From the NCBI GenBank assembly GCA_009761415.1, contig QUOL01000002.1, positions 1,488,001 through 1,552,000 on the forward strand: a DNA stretch of 64,000 nt, read 5' to 3'. The stretch's first letter is position 1. Each line of letters opens with the position of its first letter. Source of the stretch: Sarcomyxa edulis. Taxonomy: Eukaryota; Basidiomycota; Agaricomycetes; Agaricales; Mycenaceae. The position numbers and the translations under genes were made by a program. The notes under the pieces were generated by a model. The model had not been told where the DNA came from. It saw nothing but the letters and a program-made list of their open reading frames with translations, and did no database searches. Shown here in pieces: positions 1 through 15,317 of the stretch.

Positions 1-1736
1 TCCTCTGATCATTAGTTTCGAAGAGTTGGATGAGTTCGTTTCCAATATCTCCGATAGGTTCAAACCGAAGCTTCGTCGGGACTCCCGCCGAGGTCAGCGC
101 TCGTACCACTTTATCCACCTCCTTCTTGACCCGGTCACAGAACACTTGATATTGCAGCAGATCGATGACAGGCTGTAATAACGGAGGGCAGGGACCCGCA
201 ACGCCTGGGAGGAGGAATACTCCGGCTTTTCCGAGGCGAGATAGTTTTGTGTGACTGTGTATACGGAGCAGGAGAGCGTGGAGAGCGTGGTAGATGAGAT
301 CGCATTTCGCTGATAGCGCGGTTTCGTGGATATCAGATGATGATGGTGATGATGAGTCGTTATCGACCTATATTATTATATGACGAAGCTCGAGAAGAAT
401 TGACAAGTGAGATAAACGAAGAACGTACGAGCTCAAATTTTAGTTCCAAGCCTTGCGCTGCGTCGACCACAATAAGTCGTTCGGACACTCGGGCTGATGC
501 AGTTGGTAGACTGCTAGCTTCTCTAACTAAAAGTGAGAATATCTCCTGCTCGACGACTTCTTGTTGAGCGGCTTTGAGAGACCCAGAAAGCGGGTCGTCA
601 TCCGGGGGCTGTAGCCTATTGTGCGCAGAGACCCGTCCACCATTGTCAGTCGTTGCGGATAATACAACGCGGAGTCGCGTGTGTTGCCGATGGGGGAACA
701 CCAAAGCGTCTGATGTAGCTTCGTTAGTCGCCATGTGACCTATAGCTCTGCGTCTGAACATGGGAGGAGCTGCGTGAGGAAAGCTCATAAGTTCCTCTAG
801 CGAAACCGCACGAGGGAGAGGGAAGTAGTCGACGTACATTCTTCCAGACCATAGGAGATGAGGAAATCTTTCGAAGTCTTGTCTCCCTTTCCTGTTGCAG
901 AACCGAAAGGAAGAGGAGCTGGAATGAGCCCCCAGTTTGCCCGTCTGATTTTCAGAGCGTTCACCCAGTACTTTTCGCCTTTGATGCGACCTCTTTCCAT
1001 GCTCTCGGAAGCTGTCTTGAAAACATCTGCAGCTTTCCGCAGTGCTTCGTCTTTACCTCCAATGGCTAACTGACTATTGAAAGCTTGTACTGAGATGATG
1101 GGAGGAGGTTTTGACACGATGGTAGCTGAGAGTGTTGATGGATGTGCTGTAGGTACGGATGACAGTGGTGGAAGAGCCGGAGTAGGGTCTGAGTCTGAGG
1201 CTAGCAATAATGCTAAGAGTTCTTTCGCATGAGTCATTTCCCCGAGAGCAATACTACGTACGTTTCGATTAGATGGTGCGCGAGAACATGTGCATGTACT
1301 CTCCAACTCACAATAATTGAGGAAGAATCTCCATACGCATCTTAAACAACTCCTCTGTAGTCATAATCGCCGAAGATGTATCTTCCGGTCCCTCTGTCGG
1401 GGTGGCATCTGGGTCCGACACTACCGTATCCTCAATAGAGTCTGTCCTCAAAATGCCTTGTTCCAGGAGTGGCCCGTGATTTTTGTCGAAAAAGTCGATT
1501 CCGCGTTCGACAAATATCCTTCTGAGGTTCTCTCCGAGAACTTGTGAAGGGATTTCCTGTCTGTACAGGGATGAATGATAGGTGCAAGCACATGGTTTGC
1601 ATTAGATGACATACGGTTCGTAAATATGCTCTCCTTCAGGAGTGATATCGAGTAGGACTGGGATGCGATCACCATTGTCGTCTTTGTAAGGCCTCTCAAG
1701 GGATAGTTTTATTTTTTTCCATGGTGGCTCGTCCAT
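1..1736 (-). CDS. MED17: Mediator complex subunit 17 (partial, 3' end outside window)
   Basis: Head-module subunit of the Mediator co-activator that links transcription factors to RNA polymerase II in the nucleus. Five exons can be joined with the frame intact: 1736-1615, 1560-1312, 1253-838, 769-429 and 367-1; about 498 codons are inside the window and the end is cut off. The N-terminus MDEPPWKKIKLSLERPY and the segment TEELFKMRMEILPQL, followed after the intron by FIALGEMTHAKELL, match the fungal Med17/Srb4 start. The stretch around EKYWVNALKIRRANWGL is the conserved family core. The start at 1736 is the first ATG that opens this conserved N-terminus. Family identity rests on remembered sequence resemblance, not on a search. 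Confidence 0.88.
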
Positions 1737-1899
1737 ACTTGCCAGGCGAGATCTCAGTGAGAGAATAAATTAGCGGTAGAGAGAGGTTGATGTGGCTGTA
1801 CAAGTGATCGGCCGGGTGACTCAAATGTTAGATCTATAAACTTTGCCTCGTTCTCTTTCACGGAATAAATTGCGGTCTGCCACTCATCATCGCGCCGAT

Positions 1900-4881
1900 A
1901 TGGCAAAATCATCCCCAAATGCTAGTGCCACTCCAGGGCCTTCTTCAAATAAGAGGAGAAAACTAGAAGACGAGGATTCTCACAATTTCTCGAAGAAACA
2001 GAGAACTAGAGTCAGGTACGTCGAACAGCAGCCGTTTGGTTCTTATCTCTCAAGCCGCTGTAGCTTTTCCTGTGGCGAATGTCACCGTCGGAAACAGAAG
2101 GTGACCGTACACAGTATCTCTCATGTTACGGAGTACTGACTCTCTTCTCGTCTAGTGCGATAGACAAGTGCCCTGCTCTCACGTTTGACCCCCCCCCTCT
2201 CTTCTCGTACCTCCGCGCCATTCTGATTCGTTCTTCCAGTGTGTTGCTCGTAAAGTTCCAGAGCTATGCAAGGCGTATACACCAGGGAAAAGCGATCAAG
2301 ACGTCAACCTACGGCTAGCAAGGTTGGAGCATATCATTGAAATTGCGCTTCCCCAGTTTTGCACGCCCGGTACACCCAATTCATCATTTGACAATGGCGC
2401 GCCTGGCGATCGGAATCGCTCTCCTTCAATGCAAGAAGACGATCATTCTCAACCTGAAGATCAGGACGCAAATAACGGCATCTTTCAAAGTGGGAAGTGG
2501 TACGGCAATAGTGCCTCTGGAAGTGTTGCGCCTGCATCTGTTTTGGAACAAGTACGCTCCGTTGTTTTCTATCAACCCATAACAGGCTATTCAGACGATG
2601 TGTGACTAGTTGCAAAATGCGGTCTCACCTAGCGCAAATCAGGACGATCAAAGCCGCCACCATCTACAAATGCGTGATATACCCCCTTCATCATCCGGCA
2701 ATAACATCGGTTCCCTTGCAGTGGATCCCAATCTTGATAACGTTCCGCAGGACTTGGAGCCGTCTGCAGCGGATAACTTGAAGAGTCTCGTACAGGAATG
2801 TGGTGTTTCCCCACACAAGATATCTGAACTCCTCCAAGAGCTACCACCTTTGAGATATTCCGATGTACTTATTGATTATTATTTCACCTCCATGTGCGTC
2901 TATCCTACTTATGCATCATCATTCACTATCCAGTTAACACTGTCAACACAGAAACTGGACACGATACCCTATCTCAGAACGTGATTTTCGTGCATCGTAT
3001 GGATCCATATGTGCACATGGAGCCCATGGCATCGGGGCTACCAACCCTAATGACGTTCGCTTTCTTCCCCTCTTGTTTGTTGTCCTCGCCATAGCGGTGA
3101 GACTGGCTCCGGAGGATATTGGGGGAGAAAGTAGCCACAGAAGAGTAACATCACTGCGATACTACTGGTCTTGTGAGCACTTCGTACAAGTCGTCGTTGA
3201 GAGAACCATGCTCATCTAAGACGGAAGCTCGCCGCTCTCTGCTTATCGCAGTCGCGATCCAACCGGATTCACTAGACCTGGTCATCACTCGCCTACTGGT
3301 CAGTGCTTGTATTACCCTCCATATCGCCCTCTCAATCCTGATAACTTCACAGAGCGCTCGATTTTTGACATTCGATAGACGTATAACCGAGACGTGGTCT
3401 CAATTGGGTGCCGCTATAAGAACTGCTCAAGCTCTCGGTCTCCATCGCGATGGCTCCACCATGGTCAGCGGCTTTTGCGAAATATCTTCGATCGTATCTT
3501 CTAACAGTCTTACAGAATATGGATCCTGCCCAGATAGAATATCGTCGACGTATATGGTACCTGTCACCAGCTGCATTCAGTATTGCGATACATACTTACA
3601 TACTTACTTAGGTCCTATCTGTATCACGCCGATCGCTCGTATGCCCTGGTTTTGGGGAGGCCCAACGCAATTCAGGACGAGTACACATCCACACATCCTC
3701 CCCTGAACATCGACGAGGAACCCACTACAAGTCTTATTCGTAATCCCCCTTCCCTGGCTACTCCAACGCCCATGACTTTTGTCATTCTCAGACACCAGCT
3801 GGCCGCCATCATCGGCCGTATGGTCCATCATTTCCAGCAGGTCAGGAAATCGCATTACTCGGAAGTGCTGAATCTCGACGACGAGTTGCTCAAATTTGTT
3901 GCTATGATACCACCGCATTTCTCACTCGAGCCTGACACATCTCTTGACGAAACTTTGAAGTATATCCCGGTACACAGATTCCTCCTGGTCACAGAGATTC
4001 TATTCGTCCGGATCAGCTTGCACAGACCGTACCTCCTACGGCGATTAGGATCCGATCGGTATCTCCGATCAAGAGCGGCATGTTTCGAATCCGCTATGAA
4101 AGATTTCGAAGTTCGGAAGGCCTTCCGAGATACAGTGCCGGAGCGAACTCGCGAGTCTCTGGGCAATGCCTACAGGGAATTCCAGACGGCGCTGATCAGT
4201 GGTATATACCTTGTGCTTGAGCCACGAGGACGGGATGCTGGAACGATGCACACTATCTTGGACGGCTTCATGAAAGATCATGAAGGAATGCGGGAGATGG
4301 ATCAAACGACTCGAAGAGAACTGAAAACTATCGAGTTTTTGAAGAACAAAGCTTCAGATGTAGAGAAAGTTGGCGGCGATCTCCCTCGTCGTCCGTCTAC
4401 ATCATCATCTATGGCCGTCGACAGTGGTAATCCGATGGAACATCCTGCACAATTATTATTGGGCCTGCAAAAGTCACCTCCTGCAACATCCTTTCCCGTT
4501 CTATCCCGTGATGCTCGATCGCCTAGTTCTTCTCGCATATCACCTTCAATCCCCCACGTCAATACCTCTCAGGTCGCTCACATGCCATTCCATCGTTTAC
4601 AGCAAGATGGGTATGCACCTTCGCCGTCTGGCTCTGGCAGTCCCGGCGTCGATGACGAGTCGACTGCGCAGTCGATGTTGGACCAGTGGTATGATTCTGT
4701 GAGCAATGGCCCCCCGATAGATGGTTCTGCTGGGGTCATGGGTTGGGGTGGCACCGACTTCGGAGCGTGGGTGGGAACAACGCAATCGCTACCCGTCAAT
4801 GACCCGCGTCATATGAACGGAATAGATGGTGCTGACTGGAGCTATTGGGAGAATCTAGTGAATCATATCCACAAGCCATAA
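1900..4881 (+). CDS. Zn2Cys6 fungal-specific transcription factor
   Basis: Nuclear DNA-binding regulator of about 830 residues spread over about ten exons. After a basic N-terminus (NKRRKLEDED, KKQRTR) the spliced protein carries a binuclear zinc cluster with six cysteines in the order CGEC, six residues, C, five residues, C, two residues, C, eight residues, C. It is encoded across two introns (about 2100-2155 and 2188-2240). The middle (about 2950-4250) is the fungal transcription factor domain: NWTRYPISERDFRASYG, NPNDVRFLPLLFVVLAI, FDRRITETWSQLGAA, TAQALGLHRDGS and HADRSYALVLGRPNAIQ. The C-terminus is low-complexity and Ser/Pro rich. An in-frame ATG at 1843 is an alternative start; 1900 (MAKSSPN) leaves a more typical N-terminus. 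Its target genes cannot be told from the sequence. It lies head to head with MED17. Confidence 0.85.
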
Positions 4882-5044
4882 TCTAGATACATTGTACGGT
4901 GTTTGTATTTTTCTTACTATATCTCCGCTTCGGGTTCTGTTGATGAGACACTTCTCCTTAGATCATGTATTCTGATGTAGTTTCAGTTACATGTATAATT
5001 AATTTAATATGTAGCTTGACCGGGACCTTCTTCAACAAATGACA

Positions 5045-6057
5045 CTACATCGCCATCGCCGCAACGAGGAGGACCGAGGGACAAAAACCCGCGAACGCGA
5101 AATCTGCACATCTCTTTACTCCCCCGTTTGCCACTTGAGTGCCGGGTCGTGCAGTCGAAGACGATCTGGCGATGGTGGATGACCTACTGATCCCTGAGGA
5201 TTGTGTGCCAGAAGTAAGTTGCGAGCTGGAGGCGCTACTGATTCGGGATGCTCTCATCATAGTGTCTGTCGTCGTGAAATCGATGCCGGTCGAGGGAATG
5301 GGGGTCTCCGTAAATGTAGAGGAAAAATCCGTGGATGTCTGCGTCGTCGAAATCGTAGAGGAAACATCTGTGGATATTTGCGTCACCGAGTCTGAGCTGC
5401 TCGTTTCGCTTTCGTCATCTGCGCTAGCCGTCGTACTGGGCTCGGTACTTTGGCTATTCAAAGAGGCTGTCCCCCATGGAATGGCGCTTCCGTCAGGTTG
5501 TGAGGGATTTTCAGGAGGGGTGGTATCTCCTGAAGGTGAGGCGATCTGCGTAATAGAGAGGTCTCAATATACAGATTCAAGAATGACGGCCCTAAATGCG
5601 CACCGTAAAACGTGTAGTCCATTTGGAGTTCATCAGGTCGTCTCCATTAGTGATCTGAATAGAGAGCGTCAGATCAATAATCAAGATGGAAAGAATTGTG
5701 CACACTCTGTAAAAGTATATCGCCGAATTGGGATCCACATCGGGGCACGTCCACTTGAACGGTGTAAGACTATCGTCAGTCCCGTCGAGACCTGATATAA
5801 CGTTGGTGACGATTTGGTTGTCGTTATTAGGACCTGCCATAAGATCTATCGAGCGCACCATGTCAGCTTGGAAGGATATATACCAATCAACTTGACATAC
5901 TGATGGATACATTTGTCCATGTCCCCGTCGTATCGACTGCCCATGTGATGGTGCAATCTCCTCCTGAGTTGAAGGTGTCATCGGGACCAGGAGACAACGG
6001 GGAGATGTCCGCCAGGACGGATGAGGATAAGAATAGCAAAGAAAGGACAGCGAACAT
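5045..6057 (-). CDS. Ser/Thr-rich GPI-anchored cell-surface protein with Kre9/Knh1-like N-terminal domain
   Basis: Secreted wall or membrane-surface protein. The start at 6057 gives a clean signal peptide (MFAVLSLLFLSSSVLA), then an Ig-like segment of the Kre9/Knh1 N-terminal type (FNSGGDCTITWAVDTTGTW, then GPNNDNQIVTNVISGLDG and TPFKWTCPDV). Four exons are joined by short introns near 5921-5888, 5718-5660 and 5604-5545. The second half is almost pure Ser/Thr with repeats such as TQISTDVSSTISTTQTSTD, a likely O-mannosylated stalk. It ends in a hydrophobic tail (PSVLLVAAMAM) after a small-residue stretch, which fits a GPI attachment signal. An upstream in-frame ATG at 6144 would hide the signal peptide and is less likely. 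Ligand and precise function are unknown. It is divergent from VPS24. Confidence 0.75.
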
Positions 6058-6331
6058 AGCGATGAATGAAAGCGTCAGAAATGGTACCAGACCAACGTAA
6101 AAATTGAATAGTGGAGTAAAACGAAGAAGGTAGAATACTAACAAAAAACTAGCAGCATCCTGACTTATATATGTTCTGCCATTTGGTCAGCCGCTACAAG
6201 ACCGGGAGGAGGCTGAACACACATACCGCATTTGGTCCCGCAAACTGCCGAACACAATTGGAGTTCCGCGACCACAGCGGGAAATGGTCAGTTCGGCTTG
6301 GCAAGGCCGTTGTCTCTTCTTTTGGACCCGT

Positions 6332-7197
6332 ATGCAGTCAATCAACCGTTTTCTTTACGGGCCCACCCCCGAGGAGAAAGTACGAGCATGGCAGAACAAA
6401 CTACGTTCCGAAGCTCGTTCTATTGATCGAGAAATGAGGCAGGTTGGGTTGAACTTACCACCTGGTTCGCCAACTTTACTGACTGTACTTACAGCTTGAT
6501 CTTGCGACTGGTAAAGTCCGACAATCCGTGAAGCAGTTGGCTGCGAAAGGAGACGTGCAGTCCATCAAATCCGCCCGTATATTGGCCAGGGAAGTCGTCA
6601 GGAGCAACAGACAGAAAGATCACTTGTCCGTGGCGAAGGCACGCCTGGGGTCTATTGGGACGCAACTGACTCAACAAATGGGTGCGGTGTTCTGAAGATT
6701 AGGTCTTGGAAACTACACTGACATTCGACATCAAGCCATGGTCAAAGTCACAGGATCGCTGCAGAAATCGACCGAGATTATGAAACTTTCCAACTCCCTC
6801 ATAAAGCTACCCCAGATTAGCCAGACCATGAGGGAGATGAGCATGGAAATGACGAAGGTTTGATCAAAATATAATCTACAAAATGGCTATTTGACCTTGC
6901 TAATCAGGCTGGTATCATGGAAGAAATGTTGGAGGACACACTCGATATGGACGAAGACGAGGAGTTGGAGGAGGAAGCTGACGAAGAGGTCGACAAAGTA
7001 TTGTTCGATCTGACGAACGGGAAATTGGGAGAAGCTGGATCAGCTAGGACAGATCTTCCGGTCAGTCGGCATCTGATTGTTTGTGGAATGTATATTGACT
7101 CTTGTAATAGTCCTTGGAAGACAAACTACAGGAAGAGGAGACGGAGAGAACGATGGAGAAGTATCGACAACAGTTGGACGGATTACTGAGTGGATGA
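6332..7197 (+). CDS. VPS24: ESCRT-III subunit Vps24/CHMP3
   Basis: Polymerises with Snf7, Vps20 and Vps2 on endosomal membranes to drive intraluminal vesicle scission. Exon 1 is 6332-6442 and exon 2 starts at 6495, then three more exons. The start MQSINRFLYGPTPEEKVRAW and the following DREMRQ-LDLATGKVRQSVKQLA are characteristic of Vps24. The basic helical core continues through VKVTGSLQKSTEIMKLSN and QTMREMSMEMTK. The acidic stretch DMDEDEELEEEADEEVDKVL and the C-terminal helix KLQEEETERTMEKYRQQLDG match the autoinhibitory and MIT-interacting end of ESCRT-III proteins. The upstream ATGs in the region are not in a coding context. Confidence 0.9.
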
Positions 7198-7388
7198 TTG
7201 GGGGCTGGGTTGCTCATAGACGAGGTGTACGATACGATATACATATGTACGATCAGACATAATATAAGAGATACCCTTTGCTAGAGATGCCTCCGAGTCC
7301 GAACGCTACCGGTCCCACGTGCAGCATTATCGGAAAGCGCGGAGCAAGTTGCCAACATTTTGATCCTTTCTTCCTCTCCACATCCAAA

Positions 7389-9240
<1,852 letters not shown>

Positions 9241-9658
9241 TAGTGCTATACCTGTATCTAGTTAGACCTTTGTTAGATCTTTTAGAGATTTCTTCGTACA
9301 TGAGAGTGATGGGTGTTACCATGCAGTCGTGGGAATTTGTGGGAATGCCTCCGGGTGCTCGCGCAGTTTCGAGTTTCATGATAGCGTCGTCTCCTTCATT
9401 CCAGCGACGAACACCTCCCCCCAGTGATAAGTTCTTCCTCGCATTCTTTCCCCTCACTCGCCCCACAGGGCAAAGACATCCCATTCATACACACTCCAAC
9501 TCTCAGGTGGATTCTTTTTAGCTTCAGAGACGCCCTTGTGCTCACTAATGCCGTGTCATAGTCAGGACCCACTCCACATAGAAATTCAAAACACCAAAAA
9601 GATATCATAACCTTTCAACTCTTTTCTCGAATAAAATTCAACGTTACGAACGAACGAC
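9241..9658. other. Intergenic region, 3' of IDH2 and 5' of SSD1
   Basis: No gene is seen. The last 200 bases are C/T-rich with scattered A-rich runs, as in fungal housekeeping promoters and 5' leaders, and run directly into the SSD1 start. ORFs on both strands here lack any family resemblance. Confidence 0.6.
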
Positions 9659-12600
9659 ATGACCGACGACATTACGCCACAGACTCAACAACCCCCTTCA
9701 AAGAAGGACGAGAAGAAACCTACATCAGGTAATAACCGCGGTGGCCCCAAGAAGAACGTTCATAACTCTAGACCATCAGCGGGAGGTGCAGCTTCCGCCC
9801 AAAATGGTCCTAGACCATCGTCTAGGACTGGAAACAAGAAATCCACCTCGAGCATTACCGCAGCTGTTGAATCAGGCTCTGACACGACTTCGAGGAAGGG
9901 ATCCGACGCTGGCAAGAAGCCAGAGTCGCGCAATAAGCCCCAGGGCGGCGCTGCTGCCCGTCCTGCAGCTCATCGAAAGTCTCAAGGGTCTGCTTCTCAA
10001 GGAGGACGTAATAATTCCATTTCGAGCGCCAACAAACAGTCTACATCCCCTCCTCCTCCTGCCAGCAAGGAATCGAGCGACGCCCTTTCTTCGCTCCAAA
10101 GCTTGATTGCCGACCTCAAGACCACCTCCCCTGTACAGCCTCCTGTACAAAACACCTTCGCGATGTCCGTTCAACAGGGACTTTCCTCTACTCTACCTCC
10201 GAATGCCCCCGTATTCCAACCCGGTGCAGCCGCGTACCCTGGACCGAACTTTGCCGATCCTAAGCATCGTAAGGCGGCCTCCATGGGCGCATCTGGACTC
10301 TCCAGCAACTTCAGCTCATTCTCTCCTCACTTAGGGGCTATGATGGAGGATGCTGAAGACGCTAACGGAAACGCGTCATACGAGGATGGCGAAGTTCAGG
10401 AAAATTATTATCATCAGCCTGGACATCAACCTCGTGCACAATCGCAGAGCTTCATGGCTCCGCGCTTTGCAGCTCTCGCTGCACAACAAGAGCAAGCCGA
10501 CTCTGTTGGCCCTACAGGTCGTCCCCAACTTGCGCCTGGCTTCATGTTTGGAGCGCGTGCACGCAACGGTCCTATGGGCCCCCCAATCAACGAAGAAGAT
10601 GTCGGTTTCCAGTTCCCGCAGCAGCAGCATTTCCAGTCCGAAGCACCGCGTGAACACAGGAAGTCGGACAGTGGAGAAATCACAGGTATCATGGCGGAGC
10701 AGGTGAGTTATCCTCTAGTATCTATCGTTACCATCCTTATGGAGTTTTCCATGGTAGATTGCTCTTCAGAACCAAATTGAAGCATTGCAGCAGCAACAAC
10801 AAGCGCTTTATCAACAACAACTCGCTTCCAATCAGGTTCTATCTTATCAAACTCCTGGGCTCACTCCAGCTCGCGGCACTGTTCACAGGCGGGTACAAAG
10901 TACCGTACCTATGGGCGCTGGTGGTGGAGTCTTTGGTGCCCAACAGAATCCAATGGGCCAGTTCGGAAGTATGGGCGGCCTCAACATGGGTATTGATGGC
11001 CAGGCTCAAGGTGTCCCTCGCGGCCATGGCCGAAGGCACAGTGTCAACGTCCTGAACAAGACAGGTGGAGCACCTCCGATGGGCGGGTCGATAAGCTACG
11101 GCAGCCCATATGCAAACCAAGACGGCTTTGAGGATGGCTTTGCGCCACCCTCGTTTGGCGGACACTCCAGACAGGTCTCTCGTGCTGATTCCAGCTGGCG
11201 TATCAGTGCGTTTGTTTCTTTTTGGTGCAGCGTAATATGAAAACTGATCCATACTGCCTGTCAGACGGCGGCGTCGGCGGCGTGCAGGGGAACAACGCTT
11301 TCGCTGCTGACCTTGCTCAAGCGCAGGCTCAACTCCAGAGTCTGCAGCAATTCCGTGCAGCAGCGGGTGGACATCATCACAAGATGCCTTCGTTTAGCTT
11401 CCCCAACATGCTCCCCAATATGATGGCCGCGAACATGATGGGCTTAGGTCTCGGTGGTATCAACTTGCTTCAACAGCAGCAGCAGCAGTTCCAGTCTCAA
11501 CTCCAACAGCAATCGAACCAACCTCAGCGTAAATCTCTCTTTGCACCTTACCTTCCTCAGGCCTCCTTGCCGCCTCTTTTGGCAGCAGGGAAGCTCGTGG
11601 TAGGTATCTTACGAGTCAACAAACGCAACCGTTCGGATGCCTATGTCGCCACGGAAGTTCTCGATGCCGACATCTATATTTGCGGGTCCAAGGATCGTAA
11701 TCGTGCTCTTGAGGGTGACATCGTCGCCGTCGAACTCCTTGATGTCGATGAGGTATGGGGTACTAAGAAGGAGAAGGAGGAGAAGAAGAGAAAGAAGGAA
11801 GAGAACGCTGCTTATGATCTTAAAACCAGTGCTGGCCGCAAAGACGACAAGAAGAAGGATGATGTAGAAGTCGAAGGACAGGGCCTTCTGTTGTTCGAGG
11901 ATGAGGAGTACGTAGATGTTTTCACTGCGTTCCCCGATTGTTCTGATTTTCTTTTGCATTTTGTGCAGAGTAACCGACGATGTAAAGCCCCAGTTTGCAG
12001 GCCACGTAGTTGCTGTTGTGGAGAGGATGCCCGGTCAATTGTTCTCCGGAACTCTCGGACTTTTGCGTCCATCGTCGGCAGCTACCAAGGAGAAGCAAGA
12101 GGCTGAACGCCGTGAGCGTGAAGGCGATCGTGGCGACGAACCTAGACGTGCTCCTCTCGAACGTCCCAAGATTGTTTGGTTCAAACCGACTGATAAGCGC
12201 GTGCCTCTTATCGCTATCCCCACAGAGCAAGCGCCACCCGACTTCGTCCAGAACTCGGACGCCTATGTCAACAAGCTTTTCGTAGCCTGTATCAAACGTC
12301 ACGTAAGCCCATCTCTCGAGTTAATTGAACCTGCATGCTGATGTAGTCTATTGTTCAGCCCATCAGCTCTCTTCACCCTTTCGGAACTCTTGTCGAAGAG
12401 TTGGGTCCCATCGGGGACATTGAAGTAGAAACCAGCGCGTTACTCAAGGACTGCAACTTCCCTACTGAGGACTTCACTGATAATGTTCTCAAGTGCCTTC
12501 CTCCTACTCCATGGACGTGCGTTGGATTTTTTCATCGTTGACAATTGTGTCATTGTTAACCTTGATTACAGTATTCCTGAACACGAGTTGAGCGTCCGCA

Positions 12601-14717
12601 AAGACCTCCGCGGCGAGCGTGTCTTTACTATAGACCCTGAAACTGCGAAGGACCTTGACGATGCCCTTTCCGTCAAGTTGAATGATGATGGATCTTACGA
12701 CGTCGGTGTGCATATTGCTGACGTTTCGTACTTCGTTAAACCCAATACTGCTTTGGATCGCGACGCTCGGAAGCGTGCCACAAGTGTATACCTTGTGCAA
12801 CGAGCTGTTCCTATGCTTCCGCCGAGTCTCAGCGAGCAACTCTGCAGTCTTGTTCCCGGACAGGATCGCTTAGCCTTCTCCGTCATCTTCACTATGACTA
12901 AGGAAGCCAAAGTGGTCAAAAAGTGGTTCGGCAAGACAATTGTCAGGTATGTATCTACTATCCCACAAGGTTGCAAAAGACGCTAAATTTAGTCTTGCAG
13001 ATCTGCTGCCAAATTGGCTTACCAGGATGCTCAAAAAGTGATTGACGGTGGAGATTTGACTGGCATTCCTGTCAATCCTGACCAAGATGCGAAAGACATC
13101 GAGCACGATATCAAGGTGTTAGAGACCCTTGCGAAACAACTGCGCAAGCAGCGATTCGAAGCTGGAACTCTGAGTCTCGATTCCCTTCGTCTGTCCTTCA
13201 AATTGGACGACAATGGTCTCCCTGTCGATTGCTGGCAGAATGAACACGATGATGCTCATGAACTTATTGAAGAGGTATAGTCGAACTGGACTCATCTTAC
13301 ATACCACCATACTGATCGATTTCGTCTAGTTCATGCTCCTAAGTAACATCGCAGTCGCTCAACATACCGCTGTACATCTTCCTGAGCAAGCCTTACTCCG
13401 TCGTCATGATAACCCCCTGGAGCGCCGTTTGGTGAGGTGCTTCATTCCATTCTCGGGTGTATCATCTAACAACCTTCCTACAGACGGCTTTCGCAGATCG
13501 TGCCGTTCGCCTTGGATATACCATGGATACGACATCTTCTGGTGCTATGATGCGATCGTTCGATGCTATCACGGATCCAACAGCTCGTCGTTTGCTCGAA
13601 TTGCTCTCCTTCAAGGCTACCCAGCGTGCGAAATACTTCTGTGCCGGAATGTTGGATATCGCCAAATATCATCATTACGCCCTGAATGTACCTTTATACA
13701 CTCATTTCACATCCCCCATTCGCCGATATGCCGATCTTCTCGTGCATCGCCAATTAGAGGCGGTCTTACAGGGTGGCGGTAAGTTTCTCGTTCGATCGAC
13801 AGTCTTTGCGCTTTTCTAAAATCTGTGCAGCGGACCCGAAGTTTACTATGGATCGGGACGCTGTCGCCAAAGTCGCCCAGCAATGTAACATGTAAGTCTC
13901 ACTCCCAATATACACGGAGGAACTTTGCTGATCAGCCCAAACTTCGTACAGTAAAAGGGACTCGGCCCATCTCGCCCAAGAGCAATCCGCTCATCTGTTC
14001 CTTTGCGTCCTCATTGCTGACCTAACCCAACGCTATGGCCCCGTCGTGCGTCAAGCCAAGGTCGTCGGTGTTCTGGACGCAGCCTTCGACGTTCTCGTCC
14101 CCGAATTCGGTATCGAGAAACGCGTCCACGTTGACCAGATGCCCATCGATGTAAATATCTCCCATCTAAGTTTGCTCTCGATCCTCTTGCTAATCCAATC
14201 TTCCAGAATCATGTCTATGACGAGCACTCGCATACTCTCCAGATCTACTGGTCTAACCGTGACGTGATCACTTGGTTAGCGGAGAACAGCGACGATGAGC
14301 ATTTGAAGAAGGTCAAACAGAATGCGGAGCAACATGCCTTGAAGATGGAAGTTGCATCCCGTTCTGTTCACGACGAGAAGGCGCTCTTCGACGAGGACGA
14401 TGCTGATGATGACGAGATTGTTCTGGGTCGCGCTGACAGCAGCCAAGACGAGAAGGAAACTTCAAAGCAAAGGCTTTCATCTTTGGCGAAGATCAAACCC
14501 CAGTTTGAGGGTCTGAGGAACACTCAGTCCGGCCACAAGATCCAGGATATCAGAGAGTTGATGACCGTACCTGTACGTGCATCAAAACAGGACATCTTGC
14601 GAGTTGCACTAACAACATATTCGTCGAATCTAGGTGATTGTTACTGCGGACCTCACCAAGAGTCCCCCCGTCATCAAAGTGTACAGCGTCAACCCTTACG
14701 CTGAGCAAAAGAAATGA
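9659..14717 (+). CDS. SSD1: RNase II-like RNA-binding protein Ssd1
   Basis: In yeast, Ssd1 binds mRNAs, many for cell-wall proteins, and controls their translation and localisation downstream of the Cbk1 kinase. This protein has a long disordered N-terminus (9659 to about 11530) rich in Ser, Asn, Gly and Gln, including the Gln runs near 10785-10840 and 11470-11520. It then has cold-shock-like domains ([35 protein letters not shown]), the RNB domain ([15 protein letters not shown] onward, [50 protein letters not shown]) and a C-terminal S1-like end. The RNB aspartates appear as D-x5-D-x-D-D at about 12632-12663. About ten introns interrupt the gene. Start 9659 ([10 protein letters not shown]) is the first ATG of the open frame; the stop is at 14715-14717. 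Confidence 0.9.
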
Positions 14718-15317
14718 GTGCGCAATGCCCATAACAGGCTTGCCGCGATGTACTTTTATTATTCCGGATGATCATGCATTCCTTTTCACTTCCTTCGTTT
14801 CGTACCAGTACTGACCATGCCGTAACTTGATGAAGCTTTTTTACATCCTTTGTTCTTTCTTCCAATTCTTCGTCGCGTGGCTCGTCCGTTTGCACCCACT
14901 GTTTAGTTTTACGAGAAATCCATACATGCATATGCCACCTTCTCCTCAGTTTATAAGGTCTGCTCTTTCATAGGAGCGCTGTACCAGTCAGGACTGTCAA
15001 TTTCTTCAGCCGTCGATCAACGGCCCATTACACAGTCCAAATATGGCTATTCACCTACTGCTTTGGGACAGAAGTATATTTGCACGGTCACTGACAGTCA
15101 AGACGAGCATTTTGTACACGTTCTCTCATATCCGCCGTAAGTGATTAGCCAATGTCTGATATATATATAATGAGCTGGGTAAGCATATGCGAGGTGGGTG
15201 ATACATGGTGAGCAATACAGAATGGAATGCAATGCAGAAAGGCAAATGATGGGTAACATACGAAGGAACAATGAACAAACGAACAAAGAAAATTTAGTAG
15301 GGTGGGAAGAATCCATA
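14718..15317. other. Convergent intergenic region between SSD1 and BTB-like gene
   Basis: No coding exon could be recognised. The two flanking genes end toward each other here, so the stretch holds two 3' untranslated regions and their polyadenylation signals; AT-rich runs occur around 15160-15180 and 15280-15300. Confidence 0.55.

Noticed and set aside
5139..5795. 218-codon rightward ORF
   Set aside because: Antisense to the Ser/Thr-rich wall protein gene; the Val-rich sequence is the complement of Thr/Ser codons.
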